Positions 1-10,191 are shown, counted from the stretch's first letter. The stretch is 64,000 nt of DNA from Fulvia fulva (GCF_020509005.1 NC_063017.1:4402001-4466000); one strand, 5' to 3'. The notes: generated by a model not told the origin, from the sequence alone. A program made the numbers and translations.

Positions 1-3000
1 CGTAACCTTGATTCCTAGGAACCAGGAGAGATCACCGAGCTCGTGCATCTCGTACTTGGCAAGCAGCCGCTGCTTGATGTTGGCAGCATGGGCCTTGTGC
101 TTGCGGTGGTAGAGCATAACCAGGTCGTCAACGTAAAAGAAGAACATAACCTTGTTGTCATGGTAGATGCATTCGGAGTCCGACAGGGGTACTAGTCCAA
201 GGGAGGCCAGCGTCTCGGTTAGGGAGTTATACCACAATAAAGGGGACTCCTTCAGACCGTAGAGGGCCTTGACCAGCTTGAGGGCGTGTCCATGGGATGG
301 CCTGTCGATTCCAGGAGGTAGTTGCAGATACATGGTGTATGGCAGGTCCGAGTTCAGGAAGGCGTTGACAACATCGAATTGTTCGGCTTCTAGGTCGAAG
401 CTCGCGGCCATAGCACAGCAGAGGCGGAACATGCTTGCTGGCAGTGTGGCGGCGTATGTGTCTAAGTGTGTTCCTTGCAAATCGCCTCTTGCGCATAGCC
501 TAGCCTTGAAGCTCTTCAGCATGCCGTGCTCGTCCAGTTTGTATTTGTACACCCACTTGAGCGGCAGTAGTGGCCGAAGTCCCTCCTCTTGCTGAGCATC
601 CTGATCCTTCTCTTCCTTTGTTGCCCATCTGAATGTGCCTGTTGCCAGGGCTTTGGCAAACTCCTTGGCCATAGCTTCGATCCACTGTTGGGAGAAGCGG
701 TGTTTCATAGCGGCTCGGTAGTTAGAAGGTTCGGGCGGAAGGTCATCGCGGTGCATAGAGGTAGTGGTGTTGACACGCCTTAGAGGGCTGTTGCCTCTTC
801 GTGTAGGGCTTCGATCGCTCTTGTCGCGATAGGCGCGTGTTCTGGGTCGTATGCCGGACATCTGGCCGATGATTACATTAGCGACCATGATCTGGTGCAG
901 TGCATGGTGGAAGTAGGCCGTTCGTAGGCGCTTTCCATTCTCTGTGACTGCATAGTTGGACTCCTCTGGTGTGTATAGCTCTGGCTCCAGGGGGAAGAGT
1001 GGTGTGTTGGACGCGTTGTGTGTTAACGCGTCTTCTGGTGGTGTGAATGTGAATGGATATGGCTCGCGATCAGGGTCCGTGTTGCCCATGATCTCCTCAC
1101 GGTCTTCTGCGGTGAGGGCATCCATTATCTGCTGCTGCAGGGTGTCGTAGTAGTCAGTGGTGTTGGGTGCTGACTGCTGTGTGTTGTCTTGAGTCACGTG
1201 ATCTGTTACGTGCTCGATTTGCCGGTCTTTTTGGTTATATGTTGCTGACTCGCGGTGTTGCGGCCAGTGTGGTTCTTGCCCAAGGAGCTTTTGGTGGGCG
1301 TCTCGAGGTTGTTGGGTGTGCGGCTGCTGAGCCTGTTCTTCCACCCCCTCGGCCTGTGCTGTGTCTTGCTCGTGATGAGCGACATACAGGTCGTAGTATT
1401 GTTCAGGCTCTTCAGCCGGTTCCGCTGTTGCGATGTTCTCGACAGGGGTCGTGTACCCTGCTGTCAGGCGTGATGGGTCATAGAACGTGGTCTCATCGAA
1501 GAGGACGTCCTTGACTCGCATAACCCTATCTTTTGATGGGTCCCATACGCGGTAGATGTTAGTGGAGTCGTATCCCACAAGGTAGCCTATGAGCGCTCTC
1601 TCTTGGAGTTTCTCGCTCTTGCCAGGCTGATCTGGTCCATGGATGAACACGTATGCAAGGGAGCCATACACCACCATGTGACCCACGTTCGGAATTCGTC
1701 CTGTTGCCAATTCGAATGGGGTCTTCCAGCCCTTTGACTGGATAGGGGATCGCCAGAGGATGTACACCGCTGCTGCAGTGCATTCTGGCCAAAGCTTTTC
1801 CGGCAATCGTGCGTGGATGCGAATGGTTCTGCTCATGGTGATGATCAGAGCTCCAGCTCTTTCTGCTGGGTCCTGCGCAGGCGCGTATTCCGCGGTTGCG
1901 TGCCATTCAATCTTGTTGTTGTTGATGACTGAGCGAAACACCTTCCCAATGGCGGGCTCGTTGTCGCTGTAGAAGCATACGAACCTGCGACCAATGAAGT
2001 TGATGAAGCTCAGCAGGCTGTTGAAGCAAGCCAACACCGATTGCTGATCCCTGTTCTTGATGGTGAACTGGAAGTGTCCATGGGTATCCAGATCGTAGAA
2101 GTGGACGAGGTACCTGTCACCGTTGTAGGCGACAGTGAATTCTGCCAAGTCCATGGCCATGTGGCCGTATGGGGTCATCACCCTGATGGGCTGAGACCGA
2201 TTGTGCACCTTGTGAGCTTTGCTAAGCCCACATGCTCTGCAATGTGCAGTGAGGGGTGCGCTTGGACCATCGTTAATGATCACCCCCTCAACTCTGAGCG
2301 GCAACTGCTTGATGCGTTCAGCGCCAATGTGACCAAAGATTTGATGCCACTGGCGGCCAGAGAGCTTTCGGTGTTTGATGGGGGTCCTGCTGGACGTAGC
2401 TGCACCTTGAGTGCCCCCAGTGCTGTTCATGACTGCGAGAACGGTGCGATCACCATCCTCTTGAGCAGTTGGAGATGCTGCGCTGTTGGCAGGTTCATCG
2501 CCGATGTTTGCACCCCTGCCAATAGTGCTGATGAAGTGCGCGTTGCGCATCTTTTCAGTGACCTTCGGCAGTACTAGGCCCTCTTTTGTAGGCCATTGGT
2601 AAATGATGGGTGACTTAGGTGGTGTGACCACCTTGAAGAAAGGGATCGTACCAGTAGGGCGGTGTAGGTCCATCAATTTAGTGTCGTTGTGCCACATTGA
2701 ATTGCTGCGTCCGTGCCACCAGAGTCCGGCTCTTTCCATGCGTGTGTGAGAGATGACGTTCACATGAAAGCCTGGGCAGTAAGCCACATCCAGCAAGGTG
2801 AATGAATGGCCCCCAATTGACATATGAACGCGCCCTAACGCTGCAATTGGAAAGGTGGTTGTTCCAGCCTGGATTTCTGAGGTGGTGAGGCGCTCTGCAA
2901 TGAACTCTACACCCTCCTGGTCATGATGATTGATCACATGAGTGTCTGAACAGTTATCATACACCCAGCAATCCCTGAAGTTGACGCTCAACTTGCTAAT

Positions 3001-4209
3001 TGAGCTAGAAAGAACAGTAAGGCCAACAAAGCCCTTATCGCTTGGTGATGCCTTCTTCGCATCAGCAATAGCCTTGTCACGTTCCTGGTCCTTGCGATTG
3101 TTGCGATTCAACACGCCAAGCAGACGCTCGCCGTCGTCGCTCAAGCAGTAGTTGATGAAGTTTTTCCAGTACTTCTTCCACTGCTCTGAGCGCTGATCCT
3201 TTGCTGGGCGCTTGTCGGGGTTGATCACATCGCATGAGAACAGGCCCTTGTGACAGGTGTCCTTGGGCTCGCCGGTGATGTTCCAGCAGCCGCTTGGCCT
3301 GTTGTTGTCCTTGTCTTTGTTCTTGTCGCCGCGGCTGCTGCCACGACCCTTGTCACCGCGGCTGTTGCCACGGTTGTCACCACGGCTGCTGCCACGGTCA
3401 TCCTCCTTTTGACCAGCACCTGTGGGTGCTGTTTCATCCTCTGCTTCTGCTGAGGTTTCTCCGGAGAAGGTTGCGAAGACTGATCGACCGTTGGTTGTTG
3501 CTGGTGCGGTGTCGCGTATCCATTCGAGGTAACGCTCAGTAAGCTTTTGTAGTGACATTTTGTCACGCTTCCACTCGTTGTATAGAGAAGCACCGTAGGC
3601 TGGAGCCTGCTTCTGCTGAATAGCAAGTAGGAAGTGTCTACTAAGGTCGTCGTACTCGGCGTGGTTGCACTTAAGCATCTTGGTCTGCAAAACTAACCAG
3701 TCTGAGCACCAGTCATCGATTCTGCGTGCGCTAGCCTTCTGAAGCCTAGACAGCTCAAGCGTGAGCTGCCGCTTACGCAGCATATCGTCTGGACCATACT
3801 GATCCTTGAGAGCCTGGTATTTCGCTCTGAGGGTGTTCTGGCCGTGCATTAGCTCTTGCCCTAGCTCTGTCGTCGTACGGATGAGGTAGGTAATGAGCTT
3901 TGATCGCGCAGCAGCAAAGATGTCGTACATCCGTTGCCTTCGGTCTGCGTCTGTTTGTCGTAGCTTGATGAGATCTCTTGATGTAGCGTCTCCTGCCGTG
4001 TACGCTTGTTGGATTTCCTCAAACGTCAAGTGAGTAGGCTCTGTTGGCTCGTTACTCAGTTGGTGAGGATCCACATACTTCCAGACATTCAAAGACTCTG
4101 CGTAGAGCTCTAGCTGACGGTCAAACTTGTCCCATTGGTCATGGCTCTTCAGAACCACGGTACCCTGAGGTAGGGCACCGGTAGTCACCGGCGTCTCGGT
4201 AGTGGCCAT
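1..4209 (-). CDS. Copia-1 Gag-Pol polyprotein, 3' end beyond the left edge
   Basis: This frame is read from an ATG at 4209 down to position 1 with no stop codon (1403 codons); I checked every triplet. It encodes the Gag-Pol of a Ty1/copia retrotransposon. Gag fills roughly residues 1-330 and ends in a stretch rich in Arg, Gly, Asp and Ser. An aspartic protease core lies near residue 415 (DNCSDTH, with Cys where Gly is usual). The integrase follows, with its first Asp in MDLAEF near residue 686, the second in YSDNEP and the Glu in PAQDPAE. The reverse transcriptase has FYVDDLVMLY near residue 1358 and then ELGDLSWFLGIKV. RNase H and the 3' LTR must lie left of the window. The start is the first ATG after the primer-binding site. 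Base use is not RIP-like, so the copy is young. The family assignment is firm; activity is inferred. Confidence 0.9.
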   Translation of the reverse strand, partial: MATTETPVTTGALPQGTVVLKSHDQWDKFDRQLELYAESLNVWKYVDPHQLSNEPTEPTHLTFEEIQQAYTAGDATSRDLIKLRQTDADRRQRMYDIFAAARSKLITYLIRTTTELGQELMHGQNTLRAKYQALKDQYGPDDMLRKRQLTLELSRLQKASARRIDDWCSDWLVLQTKMLKCNHAEYDDLSRHFLLAIQQKQAPAYGASLYNEWKRDKMSLQKLTERYLEWIRDTAPATTNGRSVFATFSGETSAEAEDETAPTGAGQKEDDRGSSRGDNRGNSRGDKGRGSSRGDKNKDKDNNRPSGCWNITGEPKDTCHKGLFSCDVINPDKRPAKDQRSEQWKKYWKNFINYCLSDDGERLLGVLNRNNRKDQERDKAIADAKKASPSDKGFVGLTVLSSSISKLSVNFRDCWVYDNCSDTHVINHHDQEGVEFIAERLTTSEIQAGTTTFPIAALGRVHMSIGGHSFTLLDVAYCPGFHVNVISHTRMERAGLWWHGRSNSMWHNDTKLMDLHRPTGTIPFFKVVTPPKSPIIYQWPTKEGLVLPKVTEKMRNAHFISTIGRGANIGDEPANSAASPTAQEDGDRTVLAVMNSTGGTQGAATSSRTPIKHRKLSGRQWHQIFGHIGAERIKQLPLRVEGVIINDGPSAPLTAHCRACGLSKAHKVHNRSQPIRVMTPYGHMAMDLAEFTVAYNGDRYLVHFYDLDTHGHFQFTIKNRDQQSVLACFNSLLSFINFIGRRFVCFYSDNEPAIGKVFRSVINNNKIEWHATAEYAPAQDPAERAGALIITMSRTIRIHARLPEKLWPECTAAAVYILWRSPIQSKGWKTPFELATGRIPNVGHMVVYGSLAYVFIHGPDQPGKSEKLQERALIGYLVGYDSTNIYRVWDPSKDRVMRVKDVLFDETTFYDPSRLTAGYTTPVENIATAEPAEEPEQYYDLYVAHHEQDTAQAEGVEEQAQQPHTQQPRDAHQKLLGQEPHWPQHRESATYNQKDRQIEHVTDHVTQDNTQQSAPNTTDYYDTLQQQIMDALTAEDREEIMGNTDPDREPYPFTFTPPEDALTHNASNTPLFPLEPELYTPEESNYAVTENGKRLRTAYFHHALHQIMVANVIIGQMSGIRPRTRAYRDKSDRSPTRRGNSPLRRVNTTTSMHRDDLPPEPSNYRAAMKHRFSQQWIEAMAKEFAKALATGTFRWATKEEKDQDAQQEEGLRPLLPLKWVYKYKLDEHGMLKSFKARLCARGDLQGTHLDTYAATLPASMFRLCCAMAASFDLEAEQFDVVNAFLNSDLPYTMYLQLPPGIDRPSHGHALKLVKALYGLKESPLLWYNSLTETLASLGLVPLSDSECIYHDNKVMFFFYVDDLVMLYHRKHKAHAANIKQRLLAKYEMHELGDLSWFLGIKVT

Positions 4210-4359
4210 AACTGCAAAATGGGTTGTAGGCTGGTGAAAGTTCCACGCGGGTTCACTAGGCCTAGGGGATACTACTGCACTGGTTGTAGCAGTAGTGCTG
4301 TGACGATGCAAACTCTGCTTTGGGGCTTCCTTGTCGCAGCGAATGTTAGTGAGCGCTAA

Positions 4360-4372
4360 CCGGGCTCATAAC
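4360..4372 (-). other. Copia-1 primer-binding site
   Basis: Read on the minus strand, the bases next to the Copia-1 5' LTR are GTTATGAGCCCGG. This is complementary to the anticodon stem-loop of initiator tRNA-Met rather than to a tRNA 3' end. Priming by a half tRNA-iMet is established for copia-type elements. The leader between this site and the gag ATG (4210-4359) holds nothing else I can see. Confidence 0.6.
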
Positions 4373-4579
4373 TATCACGTTAGAAGTGTGGGAAGTTATT
4401 GTACGGGCTCATATAGGGTGTTTCAAAAGCAGGTTGTGTATTGCATGTGTCTATCTAGAATGGACAAGTGTTGCTCTTGAAGAGGCTGCAGGTGACTAAT
4501 CAGTCACCTGATTCTTAGCGTACGTGGCCTCAAGTTTTGATGATGGGATGTTGCCCATGTGCACGCTCGGATCGCGACA
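4373..4579 (-). repeat. Copia-1 5' LTR
   Basis: This 207 bp segment lies between the Copia-1 primer site and the broken start of the Copia-2 LTR. On the minus strand it starts TGTCGC and ends GTGATA, which fits TG...CA ends with one CA-to-TA change. The partner LTR is outside the window, so the boundaries rest on the PBS position and the exact junction with Copia-2 sequence. Confidence 0.5.
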
Positions 4580-4810
4580 AGATGTAGCATCTCAAAGGGA
4601 GTCAACAATTAGGAAGTGATCTGGCAGCCTGAGGCATCCACAATGACTCAGCTTGTAGGGAGATACCTTCTCTCCCCTTTAGCTTAGATAGACATCTAAC
4701 ACAATCAACATATTGGTTCCTGATATATTGCTGCATGCTCGTGCTATTAGTCAGTTGAAGATTGATCTCTTACTCCACTCCGCTGCCATCCACCCGTACC
4801 TGTTTTAACA
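4580..4810 (+). repeat. Copia-2 5' LTR, first 5 bp cut off
   Basis: It is near-identical to 9956-10191, starting at AGATGTAGC and ending TTTTAACA. The 3' copy begins TGTTAAGATG, so five bases are missing here; the sequence to the left is the end of the Copia-1 LTR. Confidence 0.9.
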
Positions 4811-4824
4811 GGTTATGAGCCCGG
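4811..4824 (+). other. Copia-2 primer-binding site
   Basis: GGTTATGAGCCCGG directly abuts the 5' LTR. It is complementary to the anticodon stem-loop of initiator tRNA-Met, as in Drosophila copia. Confidence 0.7.
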
Positions 4825-5258
4825 GTTTGTGCAGGAATAAGAGCAACCTATATCAGTACAGGTTACTTGTATCCCTTGCTATCGTAGCAGAAAACATCTG
4901 GGAATCAGAAGTCTACCCCGTCTATCCTATCAAGGAGCTTAGTTCGATACTAAGTGATAGGTAACCCAGACAAGGACTCTGTGCGGCTTACTCAAAGCCA
5001 ATACCTTGAAGATACTCTGTAGGCAGAACTGCATCGAGATACTATCAAGAAGGACTTCAAGTAAGTCATTTGAAGCTCTGCTAGGAGAGACAGACCTGTG
5101 TCCTAGCCCCGAGACCTCACACCGCTCCTTCTTTACTTTACCAAGCAGGCCTTGGTATCCACACCTACGAACTTTCCCATTCTACACCAGAAGCCTCAGC
5201 AGGATCTGAGCCACCACCTTGGAACATACACACCTTGTTTCATTACATCCAATTTATT

Positions 5259-8200
5259 ATGGATTCATACCAAGAGAAGACAGAGGAGAAGGGAGGCAAA
5301 ATCCCAATTCTTGGGAGGGACAATTGGAAGAGATGGTTCAACCTTCAGAGATACAAGATGGAGAGCCAATCAGCATTCTTTGCAATTGATGACCTAATGG
5401 AAGTGTCTTTTGACAACATCAAGGGCAAGACTCTGAAACTCCAAGAAGAGGCTACAACCAAAGAGATCCTCAATACGCCAACATGGACAAGACACAATGC
5501 AGTATGCAACTTCAGTATCCTTAGTAGGATCACAGAAGAAGATGAATTTGAGCTTGAGGGCTCATGTGAATCTGGAAGAGCTGCTGAGAAGTGGGTGTAT
5601 CTCTGGAACAAGTATAGCCAGGTGCTACCAACCCATGCACATGAGCTCACAAAGCAATTTGTGACCTTTGAGATGAGTGAAGAGTTCACCATCAGATCTG
5701 CATGGACACACCTGGTTTCTCTTGGAAAAAGGATTGCTGATGTTGACCCAGAGGGTCAGCATTACAGGAAAGCTGATGTGAGGATGACCCAGCTCTTAAG
5801 CTCACTGCCACCTGACTACCATGTAGCCAGGGATACTATCATGGCTCAGCCAAAGATGGATCATGAAAGGACCTTAAAGATCCTTGAAGCTCAAGAAGCC
5901 AGGTTGGATCCCTCTAAGGCTGAGTATGGCATGGCAGCCACCTGGGTCAAGCCCTCAGGTCTAGCAAGACCACTCTCCTGCCTTCTCTGTGAGAAGGATC
6001 ATCTGATCAAGGACTGCCCTAGTTTGCCTGAGGCAAGAAAGGTCCTTAGATCTCATTCCCAACCACCATCTTCCCAGAATACAACACATGTCAAGAAGAA
6101 GAGAACTCCACCACCCACTTCAAGGAGGACACCAAGAGAGAAGTCCTCTATGGAAGAACTTAAGAAAATGGTGAAGAAACTCAGCTCTGACATGCTGTCA
6201 CTCCAGAAGAACCAGGCCCAGTCTTATACCTCTAAAGCAAAGAAGACTGGAAAAGGTTTCTCCGCCCAAGAGTCACCATGCAGCTCATCCCCAGAGACAA
6301 TGTCTGATGATGATGAGTATGATGAAGTGGCTCACTCAACTGCAGAAGTCCAAGGCAAGTTCCCCTCGTCAGAGTGGTTACTTGACTCCTGTGCTTCATC
6401 CCATATGACTGACCAAAGCTGCCTCTTTAGATCTATGACTCCCTTGACAAGGAAGAAATGGATCAAAGTGGGAGGTGGGTTTTTATTGGCCACTCATATT
6501 GGGAATGCAGAGATGAGTGGGAGAGCTGGCAGAAAAGTTGTTTTGGAAAATGTCCTGCTTGTACCCAAGCTAGGAGTGAACCTGGTTTCATGGAACCAGT
6601 TTAGCAAGCAGTTTGGTGTGCAACCTCCATCATTTTCTCTTGTTTCCCCCTCTGGTGAGACTGTTGTCCAGACAAAGCTCCTTGGGGGGGTTCCATTCAT
6701 TGATGAGATTTCTCCTCTCCTACAAGAACGGGCACATTACTCATCATGTGCACCACCAATGGAGAATGCCTTTGTGACTGCTCAATCAGAGACCGACCTG
6801 AAGCAGTGGGAGCTTTGGCATAGAAGATTTGCACACTTTGGGAAGAATTTGCTCCAGAATCTTCACAAGGTAACAGACTTGAAAGAACCCATTCCTATCC
6901 CTAAGGATGGCTTTCACCAGTGCAGAGTATGCTCAATAGCAAAGATGAAGAAGTACAAAGGCAAAGTTACAGAGAGAAGACCTGAAAGACTTGCCCTTGT
7001 ATCTATTGACATATGTGGCCCACTACCAATCTCAAGACTAGGATTCAAATACTGGCTTGAGATTGTTGACAACTTCTCTAGGAAGAAGTGGACCTTTCCT
7101 CTTAGGAAAAGAGAAGATGCTCCAGTTGCTCTCCAGAACTGGAAGATCAAAGCAGAGAGGAAATCATCAGCGCAGCTGAAAGCAGTAAGACTTGACAATG
7201 CAAAAGAACTTATTGCATTAGTGAAGCAGTGGGAGAAGGATTTGGGGATTGGGCTCGAGCCGACTGAGGCATACAACTCTCTACAGAATGGACCAGTTGA
7301 GAGGTCAATACAAACCTCAGAGGACTCTATAAGGGCAATGCTTGAAGAGGCTAAAATGCCGGTTGAATTTTGGCCTGAAGCACTAGAGGCCCAAACTTAT
7401 ATGAGGAACAAACTGCCAAATGGCCCAGATTACGATGGGTTCAAGGTTTCACCAGATGAGGCTTTTGATGGTATCAAACCGACCATCAACCATTTGAAAG
7501 TTTGGGGATGCAAAGCTGTTGTCTATATGGACACAAGATCCCAACCTCAATGGGCAAGAAGTGACAAGCTAATGAATAGGGGTAAAGAAGCAGTGTTTAT
7601 TGGGTATGTTGAAAACACAGCTAAAGCCTGGCTCTTTTGGGAACCAGACATGAGAGCTGTTAAACAACACACACATGCAGACTTCTTTGAGGACCAGCCT
7701 GGAGGTGATATGGGTCTCAATGTTCCAACATTGAATCTACCAAGCAGTGCACCAGCTAGGAAGCCCTTAGGAAGGCCGAGGAAGAACGTATCCTTAGGAC
7801 AATCTACCTACCATTCAGGCGTCCATCAGAGCCCCCCCGAAATAGATCAGCCAATTGAGAGCCCTAAAGTCGCTCAGCCGAGAAAGCTGTTTGTGCAACT
7901 TCCCCAGCCTCCGGAGAACGTAGGGGAATTTCAGAAAATCGATCAGCCAATTGAGAGAAGCTCCCTAGATCCCCAGGAAATAGACGTTACTAGGTCACAA
8001 GTGACGGTCCCTAAATCATCCCTTGGAAAGAGAAAGGCTGACTATGATGTTGAGGGCTATGACATGAAACAGAAAGCCCCAAGATCCATGGTCCCTAAGC
8101 CCGAACTAACCACTGAAGTGGGAGAAGCAATGGACCTCTCAGAGAACCTTGCTGCTTTTCACCAAGCTTTCTTTGCAGCCATGCAATCAGTGGACAGTTC

Positions 8201-9890
8201 AATACCATGGGATAGCGAATTCCTGGAAGAAGTTGAGGAAATGGCCTTTGCAGCAACTGTAGAAGCCATTGCATACAAGCAAGAGGTCCCAATTCCAAAA
8301 TCCTACAAGGATGCTGTGAATGACAAGAAATGGGGACATCTTTGGAAGGAAGCAATCCAAAAGGAACTAGATGCTCTACAGAGTAACAACACCTGGGAAA
8401 ATTCTGTTCCACCAAAAGGAGCAAATCTGGTTACATCAAGATGGGTCTTTGATATTAAGAGAAGCATTAGTGGAGCTATTGAAAAGTTCAAGGCTAGACT
8501 AGTTGCAAGGGGCTTCTCACAGAAGTTTGGTGTTGACTTTATGGAGACATTTGCACCTACAGTAAGACAGGACACCCTTAGGGTGTTTATGGCTATTGTG
8601 TGTAAGAAGGATCTTCATCTTCACCAAGTGGATGTGAACAATGCATTCACAGAAAGCACCCTCCATGAAGACATCTTCATGTTACCACCACCAGGAGTTG
8701 AGCTTCCACCAAACATGGTGTTCAAAATCCTCAAAAGCTTGTATGGACTTAAGCAAGCAGCTAGAGATTGGAATCAACTCTGTGTGTCAAAGCTCAGAGA
8801 GATTGGATTCACACAGTCAGAAGTGGATCCATGCCTACTTATCCATAAGAAGAGGGAGATCATAATCCTTATACATGTGGATGACATTCCAATTGCTGCA
8901 CCAAAGTTGACAGATGTTCTCTGGTTCAAAAGAGAACTTGGCAAGATCTTCAAGATCAAAGATCTAGGTGAACCTGAAAAGATCCTTGGCATGAGAGTCA
9001 CAAGGGACAGGAAGAGAGGAATCCTGAAACTTGACCAAGGACACTTTGTTAGGGACAGCCTAGCCAAGATGGGAATGAACCATGAGAAGGCAGCACCTAC
9101 ACACTCACCCATGGACAGCTATGAGGCCCTCAAACCTTCAAGCCACATGGATGAGAGGTGTGACAAGGCAGAGTACCAGAGTATTAATGGTACTTGGATG
9201 TGGCCAGCAACAATCACAAGGCCAGACATTGCTTTTGCCCTAGGAAGGATGAGCTCATTTGTGAGTGACCCATCCACCTACCACATGAAGGCTTTGAAGA
9301 AGATCACTAGGTACCTAAGATCATACCCTGATCTAGGACTTCAGTTCTCAAAGTCTGGAAAAGGACACCTTATTGGATACTGTGATTCTGATTATGCAAT
9401 GGACAAAGCAGACAGAGTCTCAATCCTTGGGTATGTCTTCTTCCTCTGTGGGGCACCAGTTTCTTGGATGAGCAAGAAGCAAAAGTCTGTAGCAACATCC
9501 ACAATGGAGGCTGAATACATGGCTATGAATGCATGTGCGAAGCAGTCCCAATTCCTAGCTTCACTGCTGAGGGAAATGGATTGTCCAGAGTTAGTGGGAG
9601 ACTGTTCCCATCAACCAAGAATCACTGGAAACCAGGAGACTGTATCAAATTTGAGACCAGTCCAATTAAGAGGTGACAATCAAGCTGCCCTCACCCTAGT
9701 GAAAGATGCACATGTTCATGACAAGTCGAAGCACATTGACATTGCCTATAACGCTGTTAGGAAACTTTGGTGGAGGAGGCTTATTGCTGTTGAGTACACC
9801 CCAACCTCTGAGATGGTTGCAGACGGGTTTACAAAACCAAAGACTGGTCCACACTTCCAGAGGTTTGTAAGCCAGCTGAACCTGTCATAA
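5259..9890 (+). CDS. Copia-2 Gag-Pol polyprotein, intact
   Basis: One unbroken frame of 1543 residues encodes capsid, protease, integrase, reverse transcriptase and RNase H for cytoplasmic reverse transcription and integration. In order: Gag; a zinc knuckle CLLCEKDHLIKDC near residue 240; a protease core DSCASSHM near 373, with Cys in place of the usual Gly; the integrase HHCC region (WHRRFAHF to CRVC) and core with DICGP, RLDNAKE and the Glu in GPVERS; a low-complexity linker with repeated IDQPIE segments; reverse transcriptase with HVDDIPIAA near 1205; and RNase H with GYCDSDYAMDKADR, MEAEYMA and KHIDI. I start at the ATG at 5259; the frame is open slightly upstream only from a TTG. The full length suggests coding capacity; activity is not shown. 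Confidence 0.95.
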   Translation: MDSYQEKTEEKGGKIPILGRDNWKRWFNLQRYKMESQSAFFAIDDLMEVSFDNIKGKTLKLQEEATTKEILNTPTWTRHNAVCNFSILSRITEEDEFELEGSCESGRAAEKWVYLWNKYSQVLPTHAHELTKQFVTFEMSEEFTIRSAWTHLVSLGKRIADVDPEGQHYRKADVRMTQLLSSLPPDYHVARDTIMAQPKMDHERTLKILEAQEARLDPSKAEYGMAATWVKPSGLARPLSCLLCEKDHLIKDCPSLPEARKVLRSHSQPPSSQNTTHVKKKRTPPPTSRRTPREKSSMEELKKMVKKLSSDMLSLQKNQAQSYTSKAKKTGKGFSAQESPCSSSPETMSDDDEYDEVAHSTAEVQGKFPSSEWLLDSCASSHMTDQSCLFRSMTPLTRKKWIKVGGGFLLATHIGNAEMSGRAGRKVVLENVLLVPKLGVNLVSWNQFSKQFGVQPPSFSLVSPSGETVVQTKLLGGVPFIDEISPLLQERAHYSSCAPPMENAFVTAQSETDLKQWELWHRRFAHFGKNLLQNLHKVTDLKEPIPIPKDGFHQCRVCSIAKMKKYKGKVTERRPERLALVSIDICGPLPISRLGFKYWLEIVDNFSRKKWTFPLRKREDAPVALQNWKIKAERKSSAQLKAVRLDNAKELIALVKQWEKDLGIGLEPTEAYNSLQNGPVERSIQTSEDSIRAMLEEAKMPVEFWPEALEAQTYMRNKLPNGPDYDGFKVSPDEAFDGIKPTINHLKVWGCKAVVYMDTRSQPQWARSDKLMNRGKEAVFIGYVENTAKAWLFWEPDMRAVKQHTHADFFEDQPGGDMGLNVPTLNLPSSAPARKPLGRPRKNVSLGQSTYHSGVHQSPPEIDQPIESPKVAQPRKLFVQLPQPPENVGEFQKIDQPIERSSLDPQEIDVTRSQVTVPKSSLGKRKADYDVEGYDMKQKAPRSMVPKPELTTEVGEAMDLSENLAAFHQAFFAAMQSVDSSIPWDSEFLEEVEEMAFAATVEAIAYKQEVPIPKSYKDAVNDKKWGHLWKEAIQKELDALQSNNTWENSVPPKGANLVTSRWVFDIKRSISGAIEKFKARLVARGFSQKFGVDFMETFAPTVRQDTLRVFMAIVCKKDLHLHQVDVNNAFTESTLHEDIFMLPPPGVELPPNMVFKILKSLYGLKQAARDWNQLCVSKLREIGFTQSEVDPCLLIHKKREIIILIHVDDIPIAAPKLTDVLWFKRELGKIFKIKDLGEPEKILGMRVTRDRKRGILKLDQGHFVRDSLAKMGMNHEKAAPTHSPMDSYEALKPSSHMDERCDKAEYQSINGTWMWPATITRPDIAFALGRMSSFVSDPSTYHMKALKKITRYLRSYPDLGLQFSKSGKGHLIGYCDSDYAMDKADRVSILGYVFFLCGAPVSWMSKKQKSVATSTMEAEYMAMNACAKQSQFLASLLREMDCPELVGDCSHQPRITGNQETVSNLRPVQLRGDNQAALTLVKDAHVHDKSKHIDIAYNAVRKLWWRRLIAVEYTPTSEMVADGFTKPKTGPHFQRFVSQLNLS

Positions 9891-9955
9891 AAAGGTCCAA
9901 GTACTATTGACAGGAAGTGAGCAGACTGTAACCTCCCATACGAGATGAGTGGGAG

Positions 9956-10191
9956 TGTTAAGATGTAGCATCTCAAAGGGAGTCAACAATCAGGAAGTGA
10001 TCTGGCAGCCTGAGGCATCCACAATGACTCAGCTTGTAGGGAGATACCTTCTCTCCCCTTTAGCTTAGATAGACATCTAACACAATCAACATATTGGTTC
10101 CTGATATATTGCTGCATGCTCGTGCTATTAGTCAGTTGAAGATTGATCTCTTACTCCACTCCGCTGCCATCCACCCGTACCTGTTTTAACA
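9956..10191 (+). repeat. Copia-2 3' LTR
   Basis: This is a 236 bp TG...CA repeat matching the 5' LTR. A purine-rich tract (GAGATGAGTGGGAG, 9942-9955) directly precedes it and is the probable plus-strand primer. The five bases after it are ATTGC; the matching target copy should lie left of the window. Confidence 0.9.

Larger units (their letters stand above)
4580..10191 (+). mobile_element. Copia-2, near-complete Ty1/copia retrotransposon
   Basis: The element has two LTRs about 236 bp long, a half-tRNA primer site, one long Gag-Pol frame and a polypurine tract before the 3' LTR. The LTRs differ by very few bases (for example ATT versus ATC near 4610 and 9991), so insertion was recent. The first five bases of the 5' LTR are missing because Copia-1 is inserted there. 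It lies in a RIP-mutated LINE-X copy, and the related copy near 42650 shows the uninterrupted target. The DNA is almost free of CpG, unlike its surroundings. Confidence 0.9.

Noticed and set aside
2041..2577. 178-codon plus-strand frame
   Set aside because: Antisense shadow of the Copia-1 integrase region.
3225..3626. Arg/Thr-rich minus-strand frame
   Set aside because: Shadow of the Gly/Arg/Asp repeat in Copia-1 Gag.
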